NCBI GenBank assembly: GCA_963930655.1
Contig: OZ005600.1
Location: 15,523,501-15,587,500 of the forward strand
Direction: 5' to 3'
DNA: 64,000 bases
DNA from: Myrica gale
Lineage: Eukaryota; Streptophyta; Magnoliopsida; Fagales; Myricaceae
Part shown: piece after piece, positions 12,253 to 24,569 of the stretch
Numbering within the stretch: the first letter of the stretch is position 1
Layout of the letters: the number at the start of each line of letters is the position of its first letter
Notes under the pieces: generated by a model
Databases searched by the model: none
Told to the model about the DNA's origin: nothing
What the model saw: only the letters and a program-made list of their open reading frames with translations
Program-made: the position numbers and the translations under genes

Positions 12253-12669
12253 ATTGTTTTAGGGGAAAATATACTTTCTACCCACAAATTACTATAGGTT
12301 TTACACTTTGCACCCTAAACTACTAATTTTGATACATTGCACCCTCTAACTACCAATTTTTGACATTTTGCACCATAAACTACCAATTTTTACACATTAC
12401 ACCCTCCAACTACTAATATTAAACATTTTGCACCCTCTATTTGACAATAATACCCTTAATAAATTAATGAATTGACAACAATATCTTTAATATATGCAAA
12501 ATGGGTCAAGGGTATTATCATCATTTTAGTCTACAAATCTGACATAGGGTGTAAAATGTCAAAAATTGGTAGTTAGAGGGTGCAATGTATCAGAATTTAT
12601 AGTTTAGGGTGCAAAGTGTAAAACCTATGGTAGTTTGTGGGTGAAAAATGTATTTTTCCCATTGTTTTA
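12253..12669. mobile_element. MULE-type MITE, 399 bp, with exact 9-bp target duplication
   Basis: The element proper is 12262-12660. It begins GGGGAAAATA and ends TATTTTTCCC. Its two halves are long inverted repeats containing TTTACACTTTGCACCCTAAA and its complement. It is flanked by ATTGTTTTA at 12253-12261 and again at 12661-12669, an exact 9-bp duplication typical of Mutator-like elements. It has no coding capacity. A related half copy lies at 35607-35793. Confidence 0.9.
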
Positions 12670-13130
12670 ATAGACAAAATATTGGGCCCCATTGAGCTAT
12701 ATATAAATTTGTCACAAATCCAACGTAAAGAAAGAGGAAAACTTTAGACCCTTTTCTGTAAGAAAAAAAAACATAGAACCACTAGAGAATTCCTACTGGT
12801 TTTGGGAGTTTTTATTTAAAAAAAAATTTATAAGCAAGCGATATTTCAGGGATCAAAAGTGCAATATAACAGATGGGGGGTGGGGCTCGGGGAGCCCCTA
12901 CAAACACCCCGTTCAACCACCACAAACAGAAAAAAAACCCTTGGTCAAGCCCTAAGGCAGGGCCGCAGTGAAAGCGGTCGCAAGATGCAATCTTAGAGAG
13001 TGACTGCAAAGATCATCTGCTACAACACCAAGATAAGGTTGAAACAACAACAAGAAGGGACCTGGTGACAGAGCGGGGACCAGTTAGAGAGAGAAGCCAC
13101 ATAGAACTCTGTTAGACGACAGTTGAATAG

Positions 13131-14513
13131 CACGTACCTAAGGCTGCACAACCACGGTGTAGGTGCTGGTTTTGGCCAAAACCGGCACCTACACCGGGTA
13201 GGCCGGTTTTGAAAAAATTGTCACCTACACCTACACCGTTATGGGAAAAAACCTCCCTTAACGGTGTCAGTTTCCTGTTATCCTAGATTAATATTGAGCC
13301 ATTTTTTTAGCATTTTACGCACTTGACCCAATGTATTTTTTCTTTTTTCTTTTGGTCTATTAATCACATATCAATAAAATCTAAACTAATGAAATCCAAA
13401 TTCCAAAATCAATAAAATTAAAGATCATCTTAAAAGATAAAAATGATAATTTAAAATCCAAAGTAATAGAGACGTCACTGTAAGTAGAAACTATTATCTT
13501 TTGAAAAATCTAGTTTAAACCCTAACAACACTTAGAGGGAAGAATATGTATTTTCCCTCTAATTAACAAATCAATAACAATTTTAAAATATGTTGAAAAC
13601 CTAGTAGAGTTTCCCTTGGTTTCACAAGGAAAATACAAAAATTCAGCAATTTTTTAAGGCGCTCAAGCGCGGGTCAAACGCTCGTCAAGCGCTTATGTTT
13701 CTGTTTGAAATTTACACTGAGCACTCGAGCGCTTGTCTAACGCTAGTCAAACATGATGACTCTGTCTGAATTTTTTCAAAGGGCGCTCGAACGCTTGTCA
13801 AACGCTGGTCAAACGTGATGACTCTATCTGAATTTTTGAACTAAAATGTATTAGAAATTTGAACTAAAATGTAATTGAGTGACTGATTTTGCAAGCATAA
13901 TATAAATTTAATAGTGATTTGTCAATTTTAGAAATTTAGACAATTTGTTAACATTTCATAAAAACTCTTAAACTAATACATTGATTTAAAAATTTTTGTG
14001 GTAGAATCTCGACCTCTTGACTTATATTATGCGATGTACTTACCAAAGTTTGACATTAAACTCTTTAATTATGATTCCAATGTCTCATATATACCATTCT
14101 AAATACAATAAATTTGTAATTTTTTCTACCAAAATTCTAAATAACTAGTTAATTCACCTAGCAAGCTTCTTGGTAACTTGAATGTAAGCATTTGATTAGA
14201 CAAAACCAACAACAAATCTCAAATATTCAGGTGAAACTAAACTATTGAGTAAACCTTGTCATGCTTTTAGAATACTACGTCTTGAGGTGAAACTAAAGTT
14301 TGAACTATTGAGTATAAACTAAACTAAAAAAACTAAAAAAAAATTCTGGTTTAACCTACATCGGGAAACCCGGTGCCGGTTAAACCGGGAACCACCGGTT
14401 TTTTCAAAAAACCAAACCTACACCGGCACCGGTTAGACCAAAAACCGGAAATTCGGTGTCGGTGCCGATGCCACCGGAATTTTCCGGTGGCATTGTGCAG
14501 CCCTACACGTACT
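13131..14513. mobile_element. Non-autonomous hAT element, 1367 bp
   Basis: The element proper is 13139-14505. The left end is TAAGGCTGCACAA; the right end read inward is TAGGGCTGCACAA. Flanks are CACGTACC (13131-13138) and CACGTACT (14506-14513), an 8-bp duplication with one difference, as expected for hAT. Both ends carry ACCGGCACC/ACCGGTTTT boxes (13165-13210 and 14350-14490) that probably act as subterminal binding sites. The interior is AT-rich with no transposase. It also holds a run of GCGCTCGAGCG-like repeats at about 13655-13810. Confidence 0.85.
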
Positions 14514-15540
14514 GACTCTGGACAAAAGAGAAAAAGAGATTGATTTGTACGAGGAAACTTTTTGTATAGTTGAAAGAAACTAGTTTCAGATTTGCGAAAC
14601 CTTTCCCAAATAGAGTTACACAGGTGGTGCATAGGAACATAGAACTGAGAAACCACAGAACTAAGGGGAAAAAAAAGAAGAGAAGAACTGAAATTATGCA
14701 TGCAAGACTTCTCAAATCTGAAAGATTAGAATCTTCTCCTCCTATGTTCAATTTGAAACAAATTTGTTCACAAATTTGACCAGCATAGAATAACTCAGTC
14801 TGTATATTGAATGCTGTTTGTAAAGATTCTCCCATGGATGATGTTCTTCAAATTTCTCAACGCTTTGCCTCGTAATCAAAAGCCTTCTGTGGCAACACCG
14901 ACTAAAATCATCATGCAGCAGTGTCAAACAAGATTCAAGTAGAAGCAATCAAGTGTCCCCTCTGTCTAGCACCATATTACTAAACGCTACGAAGGTTTTC
15001 ACCAGATTAGTGCCCATATTTATATTTTGAATCTGCTCAGCTGCTTCTCCCACATGGGCAAGATAGAAGAAACTTTTCTACTTAATATAGCGTACAAAAC
15101 CTTCTCGGTTTGGCCAAAGTACTCAGAAATGATAATTTTATTTTTTTCCCTAACGCCAGAAACCAAAATATTTTCTTGCTAAATATGGCTTAATCTACCA
15201 AAACTGTAGTCAGAAGAAAAAAGGTAACTCTATTAGATAATTCGTACATTCCCTCGGAGAGAGATATGAAACTTGAACAAGACGTACAAAAATGCACACG
15301 CACAGAACTTGTTCTATTTTACAAATAATAGCAATGAAGAAAGGTTTGAATGGAATTTGCCTTCTTCAATCGGATATCGGTTTTTTCTTTTATTCCTAAG
15401 GTATATTCTCCACTGCTACTATGCAGGAATACATGTTGGCGGAGTGCACAAATGTTGTACAGCCCTTGATACAGGGGTTCAAGAGTTCTTGAACACTACT
15501 AGATGATCACCCGTGCATCAAAGATACTAGAAGACCATCA
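14514..15540. other. Region between the hAT element and the TPX2 3' end, no gene seen
   Basis: AT-rich sequence with only short open frames of no recognisable family. The part from about 15200 to 15540 is likely the TPX2 3' UTR (minus strand). Confidence 0.4.
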
Positions 15541-18500
15541 TCATCTCATCAGAGCAGCGGCACTCGAAACTGCAGCAGCCACAGATCTCACCACTTTTTG
15601 CCTTTCTTTTCTCTGGAGCACTCTCAAATTTGGTGATTTTGCTTTTGTTGTTTCCTTTGAAGACCTGTAACATACTGATTTATCAAGAAGGCTGTACATG
15701 AAAGAGGAAAGTAAAAAAAATGAAAGAAAGAACAGAAAAGTAGGTACTTCTGGGGCCAAAAAGGATGGCCAAAATTAGGCACTGGTCTTGCATGGGGAAC
15801 CAACGTCCTTCTCAATTGTTTCAAGGCCTTCTCTTCCTCCATCTGGAAAAGTTCAATCAACTTGAGCTTAATTCATGTAGACAAAACAAGGGGGACAAAA
15901 AAAACAATATGCTATTTATCCCTACCATCCGTGCTGCCTCGCTCTCTTCCCTGTATCGCTTATACACAGTTTCTTTCTCCTTAATCTGTAGATAAAGGTT
16001 CGTAAATCGTACTGAAGAACTGTCTTTCAAGGGTAATTTTGAGTTCACTAATTAGTTGGTTTATTTACCTTCTGATCAAACTCTGCTCTATCCACAGCTC
16101 GATGGTCTACCTGAAGGTTAAATTCCTGAACCTGAGTGAGGGGTTTGCGTACTTTCTCTGGAACTGGAATAGGGTCCCTGCGTGAGACAGCCATGAAAAA
16201 TAGAATGATTTGCTTTTCTTTCCCCTAAGCTAAATGCAAGAAAGATGTCGAATTGCTTCTTACTCACTCTTTCAAAATTGGTCGGGCCTTAAAAGTTTTC
16301 ATCTGGGCTTCTTCTTTCTCCATCCTTTTCCTCTCCTCCATTTCCCTCTGCATTTCCTCCTCATGTCTCACCAGACTTTCCAATTGGAAAGGCTCTGGTT
16401 GTGTGCATTGCTTGGGCTCTGGCTTTGGTGGAATCTGCATATATGAATCATGATAGTCATCGTGGAGCCATCTTCATCATTATATAGTTGAAATTAGAAA
16501 TTAATTAATTAATTTCTGTACCACAGGATAGTCAGTGGTATAGGGATACGGGTGAGCCTTGGGAACCCTAGCTCTTTCATCTTCCAACTGCTTCTGCATG
16601 AGTTCCATAAAGAATCTCCTCTCTTTCTCGGCTCCTCTTTCCTAATAGCAGAAAGCAACAAAAAAGTTGGTTCTATATGTAGCTCAAAATGGCTCTGAAT
16701 TCAAATGTCCCATTGACTACTAATATTGGCACACCTCTGTGTGAAGATGGAATGGCTTCGGAGTAGTGTTTCTCGGAATTGGATTGTCTTGGTGAGGTTC
16801 TGAAGACAAAGAAAGCTGCAAAAAGGGAACAATGACTAACTGCAAATGCTAATATTCTTATTCTTCTTCATCTGACTCTTATCACTTTTTAAAGATGGAT
16901 TAGAAAATGAAAGATACACTTTCGTTTAATAGATTACCGTGTCAAACAAATCAAAAACAGCAGCAGGTCGTGGGATCCTCTCATCCGTTGCAAAATGAAA
17001 TTCTTGAGGTATGGTTACATGTTTCTTTGCATTGCAGAACATTCCCAAATCCCCTTTGCTTTCAAAGATCTACATAAAAGATGAATCATTCTTTCTTTAG
17101 GGATACCAAGGACGTAGTTTGACCAATATGATTTGTCCATGGAAATAGGTGCGTGGAGTTATACCTTCTTATTCAAAGGCCTTGCCCTAAATTTAGGTAT
17201 TTTATCAAGCTCCTCTTGCTCAACTTCAAAAGAGCTTTTCACCCTCGGGGGACGGGCCCTCAAGGATGTTTGTAGTACAGGCGTTTTGGGTGTAGTCAGA
17301 TGAGGCTTCCATGGATTATTCTGTAATGAACAGGAGTCTGAGATACAACCACAATCACTAATAATAGAAAGTAATTTGACAAAAACTGTCAGAACTCCCT
17401 AAACCAAACCTGATGGAAAAATTCTGTTGAAGCTACAGAAGCTGCTTCTGCATTCTGATTGGCCCTTGCCATTGTTTCCAAATGGAATTCCTGCAGCAAC
17501 TAGGAATATTAGTCCAACCATCCAATGGCGTCTCTCTTTCTTCAACATTTTCATTCCTCAGTTTAGTTTACCTGAAATTCTGGTGGCTGTGGTGTACTTC
17601 TTGGTATTGAAGGTAAAGTTGGAGCTTCGAGAATCTGTAAGATGAAAAAGAGAAAAAGTAATTAAAAAGATAGAAACTGCAACAAGTAACATATTAACGA
17701 TATCAAAGGAAGATAATTGGGAATAACGAAACATTAGACATTTTACCTTTCTGTTCAGTGGTCGAGCTTTGAACTTTGGAATTTTGGCCATCATTTCTTC
17801 TTCAAGCTCAGCAGTACTTTTTACTCTGACTGAGCGAACCCGTTGAGCTGTTTCAAATTCAGGGTCCTTAGGCCTTGTCAATGTGAGTTTAGGCTTCATC
17901 TGGATAGTAGAAGCAGCATCAACCGAAATTTAGTACAAGAGAAGTAACATATATAAAATGGAAATGCAGGCAACTAGAGAAGTAGAAATCTGTTGAAGTG
18001 GATGGACTCATTTACGTGTGAAAAAGAACTACTAGTGTGGGGCAGCGACAAGCCTCTGGTACTTGAATGGAACTTCTTCATCATTTCTGCCATTGAAACA
18101 AATTGTGTGGCTGGTTCCCGTACGTAAACCTTTTTTAGGAGTCACAATTAGAATTAAAAGGACTCACAATGAGATAGTTCCTCTATTGAAAACATGAGGA
18201 TTTGAATAATTTCAAAGGATTTTGTAATAATACATACCTTTCTGTCCTCTTTGTTAGTTTTATTAGCCGCTGAAGAGCATAAGTTGGAAGTACCACTAGT
18301 AAGACCCAGTTTTGATTTGTGAGGCAAATGTAGAGGTTTGACATTAAGTATCTGAAATGTTAAGGGGTAAAAAATAAGGAAAGTGTCATATAATAACAAA
18401 GTACGACAACAAAAGTTGTGCAGAGAGAATTCCTAAAATTCACCTGTCTAGTTCTTCCTGCTTCCAACTTCTGCCGCTTAATGGCTTGGTTCTCTTGTGC

Positions 18501-20698
18501 AAAATTACGAGTTCCAGCAGAGTTGTTCACATTCGGGTCACTATATATTTGGAGTAGCAGAATTGAATTATATTATTATTCTTCTAACAGATTTCAACAC
18601 AAATAGGTTGCTAAATGATAAAATAACCAACCTTTCCACACATGATGGTTTGATGCTTCTCGCTTGTGATGACTGAAGCTGACTTTTAGGTTTCAGTGCT
18701 GATTGGTTCCTAACCAAACTAGGCTTCTTGGAATCAGTCATCCGGTTACCCTTCTGAGAATTCATTGTTGGCATAGGTGTGCAAACACTAGTTCCTTCTT
18801 GAACACTGGATTTACTAATCAACTTGTTATCACTCACGTCTATTTTCTCATTGACCGAGGCTCTTCCAGCAGAAACCCTGAAAATTAAAAATCACCAAGA
18901 GTTGATGCAATTTAGGGACTAAGATCACAGGAGCAGCAAGTTGTATTATTCTATACACAGACGACCAGTCTTGATTAGCAAACATACCTTCTGTTTTCTT
19001 GAGCGCATGCTGCACACTCTCTTTTATCATCTTTACTTGTGCCCTTATCAGCAGAAACCTGGAAGATGCTTGAATTAGCAATAAGACAAATGATAAAGTT
19101 CGACATTTTTTTTTAGATTAAAGAAATTCTAACAGTTTACCACATTGGGGTTGTTTTCTTCTTTGCCCTCACTGGGTGTCATCTCTTGTTCCTTGATTTC
19201 AGTGGGCATATGCCGCATATGATCCCCTTGGGATTTAGTTTCTGAGTTATTATCAGTAGCGTTTGGATGTGATGACTCTGAGGTCTGAGCGAAAAGATCA
19301 ATAGCTGATCATATCAGCAAGCCAGACCAGTAAATCAAGTTTTAAACAAGAGGATGAGAATATGTAATGGATCCCCCAACCTTTTGAATTTGGTCTGCTT
19401 CATTGAAGTTGCATAGGCTCTCAACTGTAAAAGATCTACCAGTCCTGATTCTAGGCATGCAAGCTGCACAAATGTAAAACGCAAAAAAAATCAAACATCT
19501 TGAACAAGTTATAAGCTATAAGCATAAATGCCAAAGGATCAAGTTCATTGACACATAGGGCCAGAGTTTCGAGCTCAGACAGCGGAATCTATCTTCTAAT
19601 CCTTCTTATTCACCTTATACGGAAAATACGAATGGGATGAACTATATGTAAGAAGGGGGTGGATACTTTGAAATGCTGTATTCTTGGACATTTGGAATCC
19701 TAAAAAATCCAATCCTGCAAACCAACCATCTTGGCCACCTAACGTGGATCAGTTACATAGTATTCGTACATTGTATACCTGCAGACGTTTAGTACAAAGA
19801 GAAACAAGCCACGGTTTCATTTTCCTCTAACCATTCCATTCCGAACCACAGACATTGAAAGATGGTACACAGAGACCATTAAGAATTACTGTCTTTACTC
19901 GTAGTTTTCTTTAACCCTAAACCTCCGTTGTTTTCTTAGAAAAGTTCGCATCCGAACAAAATAAGAAGAAAATGCGGATGTCTCTTGATCACATTCAGCG
20001 TTTTTAACGGGAGCTCCACCAAGATTGTAAGAAAATCTTGCTCTATTTCGGTTCTTTTGCTCTATTTTCCCAATGTCCAAACAGATCTTAGCAATTTTCC
20101 CTGGGATGACCCGCGAAGAACGTACCGTACACAAACAGAGACTCATTTCCTAAACTTTCAACTTCTGCAAGACATAAAATTCGATCAAGTTATCACAGAA
20201 CACTAATTTCAAATCAAGAAAGAAAATCTAAAACCCCAAGTGATGCCAAAAATCCTACAAAAAACCTGAAATTGCACGAAATTTAACACGAGAGATGAAT
20301 CCAAGCCCACTATTTAATTAAAAATCCAAACCAAATAAGGATGAATGAAGAAATCTACCGTAAAATCAAAGTAGAAAACCTAAAAAATCCAAGAGAGTAC
20401 ATTTAACTACCGGTTTTTTCCCCCTAAGCAAGACCGAAAACCGAGTAGAACCGAGAGACAGATTCTCGATTGCTATATTTTTTCTCAATTACGAAGTAGA
20501 CAAAGGCGGAGGGGTTTACGTACGGGAAGGGGCGTAGGTGAGAGCGGAGTCGAACCAGAGCTCGGCCTTTCTGACGTCATCTTCGGTCTCTTCCTTTACG
20601 AAATCGTAGAACCGCGGCGCCGAGAACTCGTATGCCTCATCTATCATCGTCATCATTGCTGCTGTCATCGTATTCGGTTCCTCGGCCACCTCCGCCAT
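15541..20698 (-). CDS. TPX2: TPX2, spindle assembly factor and Aurora kinase activator
   Basis: Complete on the minus strand: 20 exons, 2385 nt, 794 residues. Exons: 20698-20524, 19463-19381, 19284-19141, 19058-18988, 18877-18632, 18540-18444, 18351-18238, 18129-18016, 17899-17747, 17634-17572, 17490-17410, 17320-17165, 17069-16938, 16815-16735, 16641-16522, 16434-16268, 16177-16069, 15985-15926, 15842-15748, 15664-15541. Every junction is GT-AG and in phase. The N-terminus has the Aurora-binding signature (YEFSAPRFYDF, then AELWFDSAL). The middle has repeated IPKFKARPLNRK-type motifs (exons 9 and 12). The C-terminus is the charged TPX2 domain (VRKPLTQVQEFNLQVDHRA onward). The length is close to that of Arabidopsis TPX2. 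The protein is nuclear before mitosis, then binds microtubules, targets and activates Aurora, and nucleates spindle microtubules around the nuclear envelope. No defect was seen. The neighbour on the far side of the repeats, a SOM-type TZF gene, matches the Arabidopsis neighbourhood. Confidence 0.96.
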
Positions 20699-21575
20699 AT
20701 ACTTACGACCACAAGGTAGCACGATTCTGGTTCTTCTGTGCTTAGGGAAGAAAATGGTGAAGAAGAAGAAGAGGAAGAAGTTCCTTTTGTGGTTAATGAG
20801 AGCGCGACGGAGTGAGATATGAGTTGGAGCAGTATAACGTTAGGATCCCCAACGGTCAAATTTTTTGAATTTGGGGGCGGTGCAACGGATCGAGGTGCGT
20901 GTCATATTTCACGGTACGGACATCCTAAAACGCTGTCGTTCTGCAATAACCTGTTCTTCTGTTTTTTTTTTGTCCCAATAGCTCTGCCTGCAATTTAGGG
21001 ATCTAGATTTTCTCTATCTTTCTGTCTACTTCAGACCATCTAACTCAACAAAAGTAATTAGTACCATAAACATTTACATGTCGTAGGATGTGTTGATCAG
21101 TTTTAACAACAAATTGGTATCTTTGCTTCTTCTTTTTTTCATGTGTTGTATGACGAACCAAAAACTCTTGTAGATCGAAAAATGAGTCGTCATACTGAAC
21201 GAAAAGACTAGATTCACAAGGAGCAACATAATATGCCTTTTTAGTTAAGAACTTCATACTAAATATGTGGATTACATTTTGCACCCATATGGTTTGGGGG
21301 TCTTGACACTTTGCACTCCCCGTCAATTTATCCGTTATTTTGAACGGAAAAATCAACTATGTGTAAAACACGTTGTCTAAAAAAATAAAAGAACGGGGTG
21401 CAAAGAGTAATTAGATCTCATAAACCACATAGGTGCAAAGTGTAATTAACCATTTTTGAATATCGTTGAGTCCAAACATATAGATTTAAACTTTTAAACT
21501 AAGTGGTATCCTTATATATTACGTTACAAGGTAACTAGTAGACTTACAATGGAAGTTAACATACTGCTCAGATAC
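20699..21575. other. TPX2 promoter side and a small inverted-repeat MITE
   Basis: The first 200 bases upstream of the TPX2 ATG are probably its leader and promoter. At about 21268-21451 there is a small foldback element starting GGATTACATTTTGCACCC and ending GCAAAGTGTAATTAACC. It resembles the 12262 MITE family in its TTTGCACCC boxes, but its ends and target duplication are not clear. Nothing else was recognised. Confidence 0.45.
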
Positions 21576-22595
21576 CCCGAGCTTAGGGGCGGAACCAAGC
21601 CATGGTGAACCATAGCGGCCGCCATGGTTGGCTCCGCCCAAAATAAAATTTTACATGTACATTTTTTATTTTTATAAATAGGTTAGCTTGGGCCCAGGCC
21701 AAAATAATTTTTTACATATGTTTGCTGTTTTTTCATGGCATGCACGCATCTTTTTTTTTTTCTCTCTCAGCTCTCTCTCTTAGATTTGCTCTCATGCTAT
21801 TGAAGATAGAAACACACCATTTCAATTTTTTTAACCTTCTATAATTCTATTTGTGCCTCTCTCAAGTCTCAGCCCCACTAGCTACCGCCTACCGCTGCCG
21901 CGTCGCACCGCCCAGGTATGACTTTTAACCTTTCATTCATTTCTTCTCACTTCTCTAAATCTGATTCTCTCTATCCCTCAGACCTCATTTCTCAAATATT
22001 CTCTGGACGTGCAGCCACCGTCGTCCGCCGCGCCACAAACCTCTTGGCTGTTGTCCACTCCTTAAGAGGTAATAAAATTATAAATTATGTTGGATTTGAT
22101 AATTTTGATTTTGAATGGCTGATTAATATCCAATTCCGAATGATTTTTTTAGGTGAAATTGTGAATTTAAGTGCATTTTTTTGAATAAATTTATACATAT
22201 TCTGAAATTGTCCAGTTTATGAGTTTGGTTAGAGTTGTGAGTGTTCTCTGCGATGAAGATTATCAAGACTTATTTGCGTAATAGGATGAGAGATAACTGG
22301 ATGAATGATTGCATGATAGTGTACATCGAACGAGAAATTTTTAAAATTATAGAGAACGAAATCATTTTGCGACATTTTCAGAAGATGCATAAACGCATGA
22401 TTCAATTGCCCCTTCTCAGTTGTAGTATATAATACAATATGTGTATTTCAATATTTTTAGTATTTTTAGACATTAATTTTTGATATTGTAATTCTAAGAT
22501 AATTTATAACATTACGTATGAAAATATTTCAATTATTTTATTTTAAAAATTCGTCATAATTAATTTTTTATCTTGGTTCCGCCGCTGCCCGAGGT
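21576..22595. mobile_element. Non-autonomous hAT element, 1004 bp
   Basis: The element proper is 21584-22587. The left end TAGGGGCGGAACCAAG matches the right end read inward, CAGCGGCGGAACCAAG, as inverted repeats. Flanks are CCCGAGCT (21576-21583) and CCCGAGGT (22588-22595), an 8-bp duplication with one difference. No transposase is present; the open frames inside (for example at 21918-22184) look accidental. Its right-hand 150 bp resemble the relic at 5596-5737. Confidence 0.85.
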
Positions 22596-24569
22596 TTTTG
22601 GTGGATGATCTCCTTAGGATGAGGTCAGCGAAGCAGCTGATGTTGGAGGAGCGTGTCCTATATATAACACAGCGCATACCTGGTATATGCAATGCTAATG
22701 GGGCAGGCCACCTTGCTTTTTTACATCCACGTTGTGACTTCAGTCTTCATCGAGACTGCAGATCAAGCACATGCATATCTTTGGGGCGGCTCTACGATAA
22801 CTAAGGCATTAGGCCGGACCTTAAAAAGTGGAATCTTTTGTAATATAGTACAAAATTTTAGTAAATTATAATTATAAATTATTTTTTTACATAAAAAACT
22901 ATTTATCAAAGTTGTGTATTCAAAATTTTTAATAGAGCTTATTCAATTGATAATGTTGATTTTATTAACTTTTGTAGTGAAAAAATTACAACAATTACAA
23001 TATTGTTATTAATATTTTACGTTAATAGAAGATAAAAAGAACGAGAGATTAGTTTTCGTGCTCTTTGAGAGAAAAGCTTTTACGTGTTTTTTTTTGGCGA
23101 AATTACACCTACTGCTCTTGAGATATTTAAAAGTTGTACTTGGGTCCCCGAGATAAAAAAAATTATTCATTTAGCTTCCTGATGTGATGATTTCGAGAAA
23201 AGATGTCCCTCTATCGACCTTCGCCCCCCTCTGTTAACGGTAAATGTGTTGACATGACAAATAATCTCTCGTCAATCCAATCAAATTACGATACGTGCCC
23301 AATCTAAATGCGTCAGCTCACAAATACCACGTTAGTGCCGGCCCAGTCAGCCACTTACGTCACGTCACTGCCACGTCAGCAAAGATTACAAAAAAAAAAA
23401 AACAAAAAAAAACCTAAGTTTTTCTCACTACCCATCGCCCGAACCACCTCTCACATTCTCTCTCAAAATCCCAAGCTGATTAGAATCCCAATATGTCAGT
23501 ATTTACAATTAAATATTTTTAATTAGGTATTAATTACTTTTAATGAATAAAGTAGCTTATTACCTAAAGTAGTTTTAACTTAGACATTAGTTTATCACGT
23601 TAAACGCTATTAGTATTAGATATGGTTTTTTAAATTGTTAGGTGCATTTATGCTAGAAACGGTAGACAATTCCTAGAGTTAGGTAGTAACTATATATGGT
23701 ACAAAAGGTTAGTAATTAAGTTTAGATGGACGGCAAATTATATTCCCATTTTTTTTTTTCATTTAACCTTTTATTTGTTTCAAATTTTTTACATTGGACC
23801 CCAACAATTAGAATATTATGTTTTGGCCTCCCAAAAAACTAAATATATCCAAGCTTCGCCCTGGTTATTTATATGATATAGGAAACTCGAAGTATGCCTT
23901 TGATCCTTCATAGTTATATTACGTTCTTGCCCAAAGAACAAGATGAACATTTTGCCGGCTCGCCGGCCGGCCGGCAGGTTCGGTTTCCCTTCTAATCTTA
24001 AGATTCTAAGAAGACTGAATAAATAAACAGGATGGAACTATCACATTAATGAAATCAAGCTAACAGTATGGATGACTTGTGCTAAAAAAATAGGGAGACG
24101 ATGACTTTAATTATCACTATTTGTCAACAATGGAAGATCATAGATCAGTTAGGCAGTTATTACAATGACTGGCATTTTTTTTTTACCTCAAAGTTTGAAA
24201 ACAATAATCTCAGCCGCCCTTTATTAGTTGACAAAGAAGGTGATGGTTTGGGGACTAGGATCCTATTTAATTTTTTGTCCGAATTTCATAGAGCAATGCA
24301 GAAAGAGATGAATATAACATGTAGATCTCATTGCTGAGTGCTCATGTTGTCCGAAATTTTATATGGACAACATTAAGTAGTGTAGGATCCATTTGCAATA
24401 TGTAATTCAGACATAGATCAATTACAAAAGATATTAATCCATGATTTGGCTAGTTTTATTCCTTATTTGGTACTGCGTACTACTAACAGAGCTCCGACAT
24501 AGAAGGAGCTATTTTATTCCTTATTTGGTGCAGTAGTACTAACAGAGCTTCACTTGGATCCTTCTGTTT
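22596..24569. other. AT-rich intergenic region, no gene recognised
   Basis: A 68-codon frame at 22598-22804 contains a short His/Cys stretch (HPRCDFSLHRDC) that recalls a DC1 domain, but is too short to call. About 23090-23420 looks like a decayed MITE. GGCCGGCCGGC-type short repeats occur at 23955-23976. Near 24440-24545 a segment of about 50 bp (GGAGCTATTTTATTCCTTATTTGG) is duplicated. Confidence 0.4.

Noticed and set aside
22598..22804. Possible DC1-type Cys/His-rich protein fragment
   Set aside because: Only about 12 residues look similar; no second motif and no exon partners.
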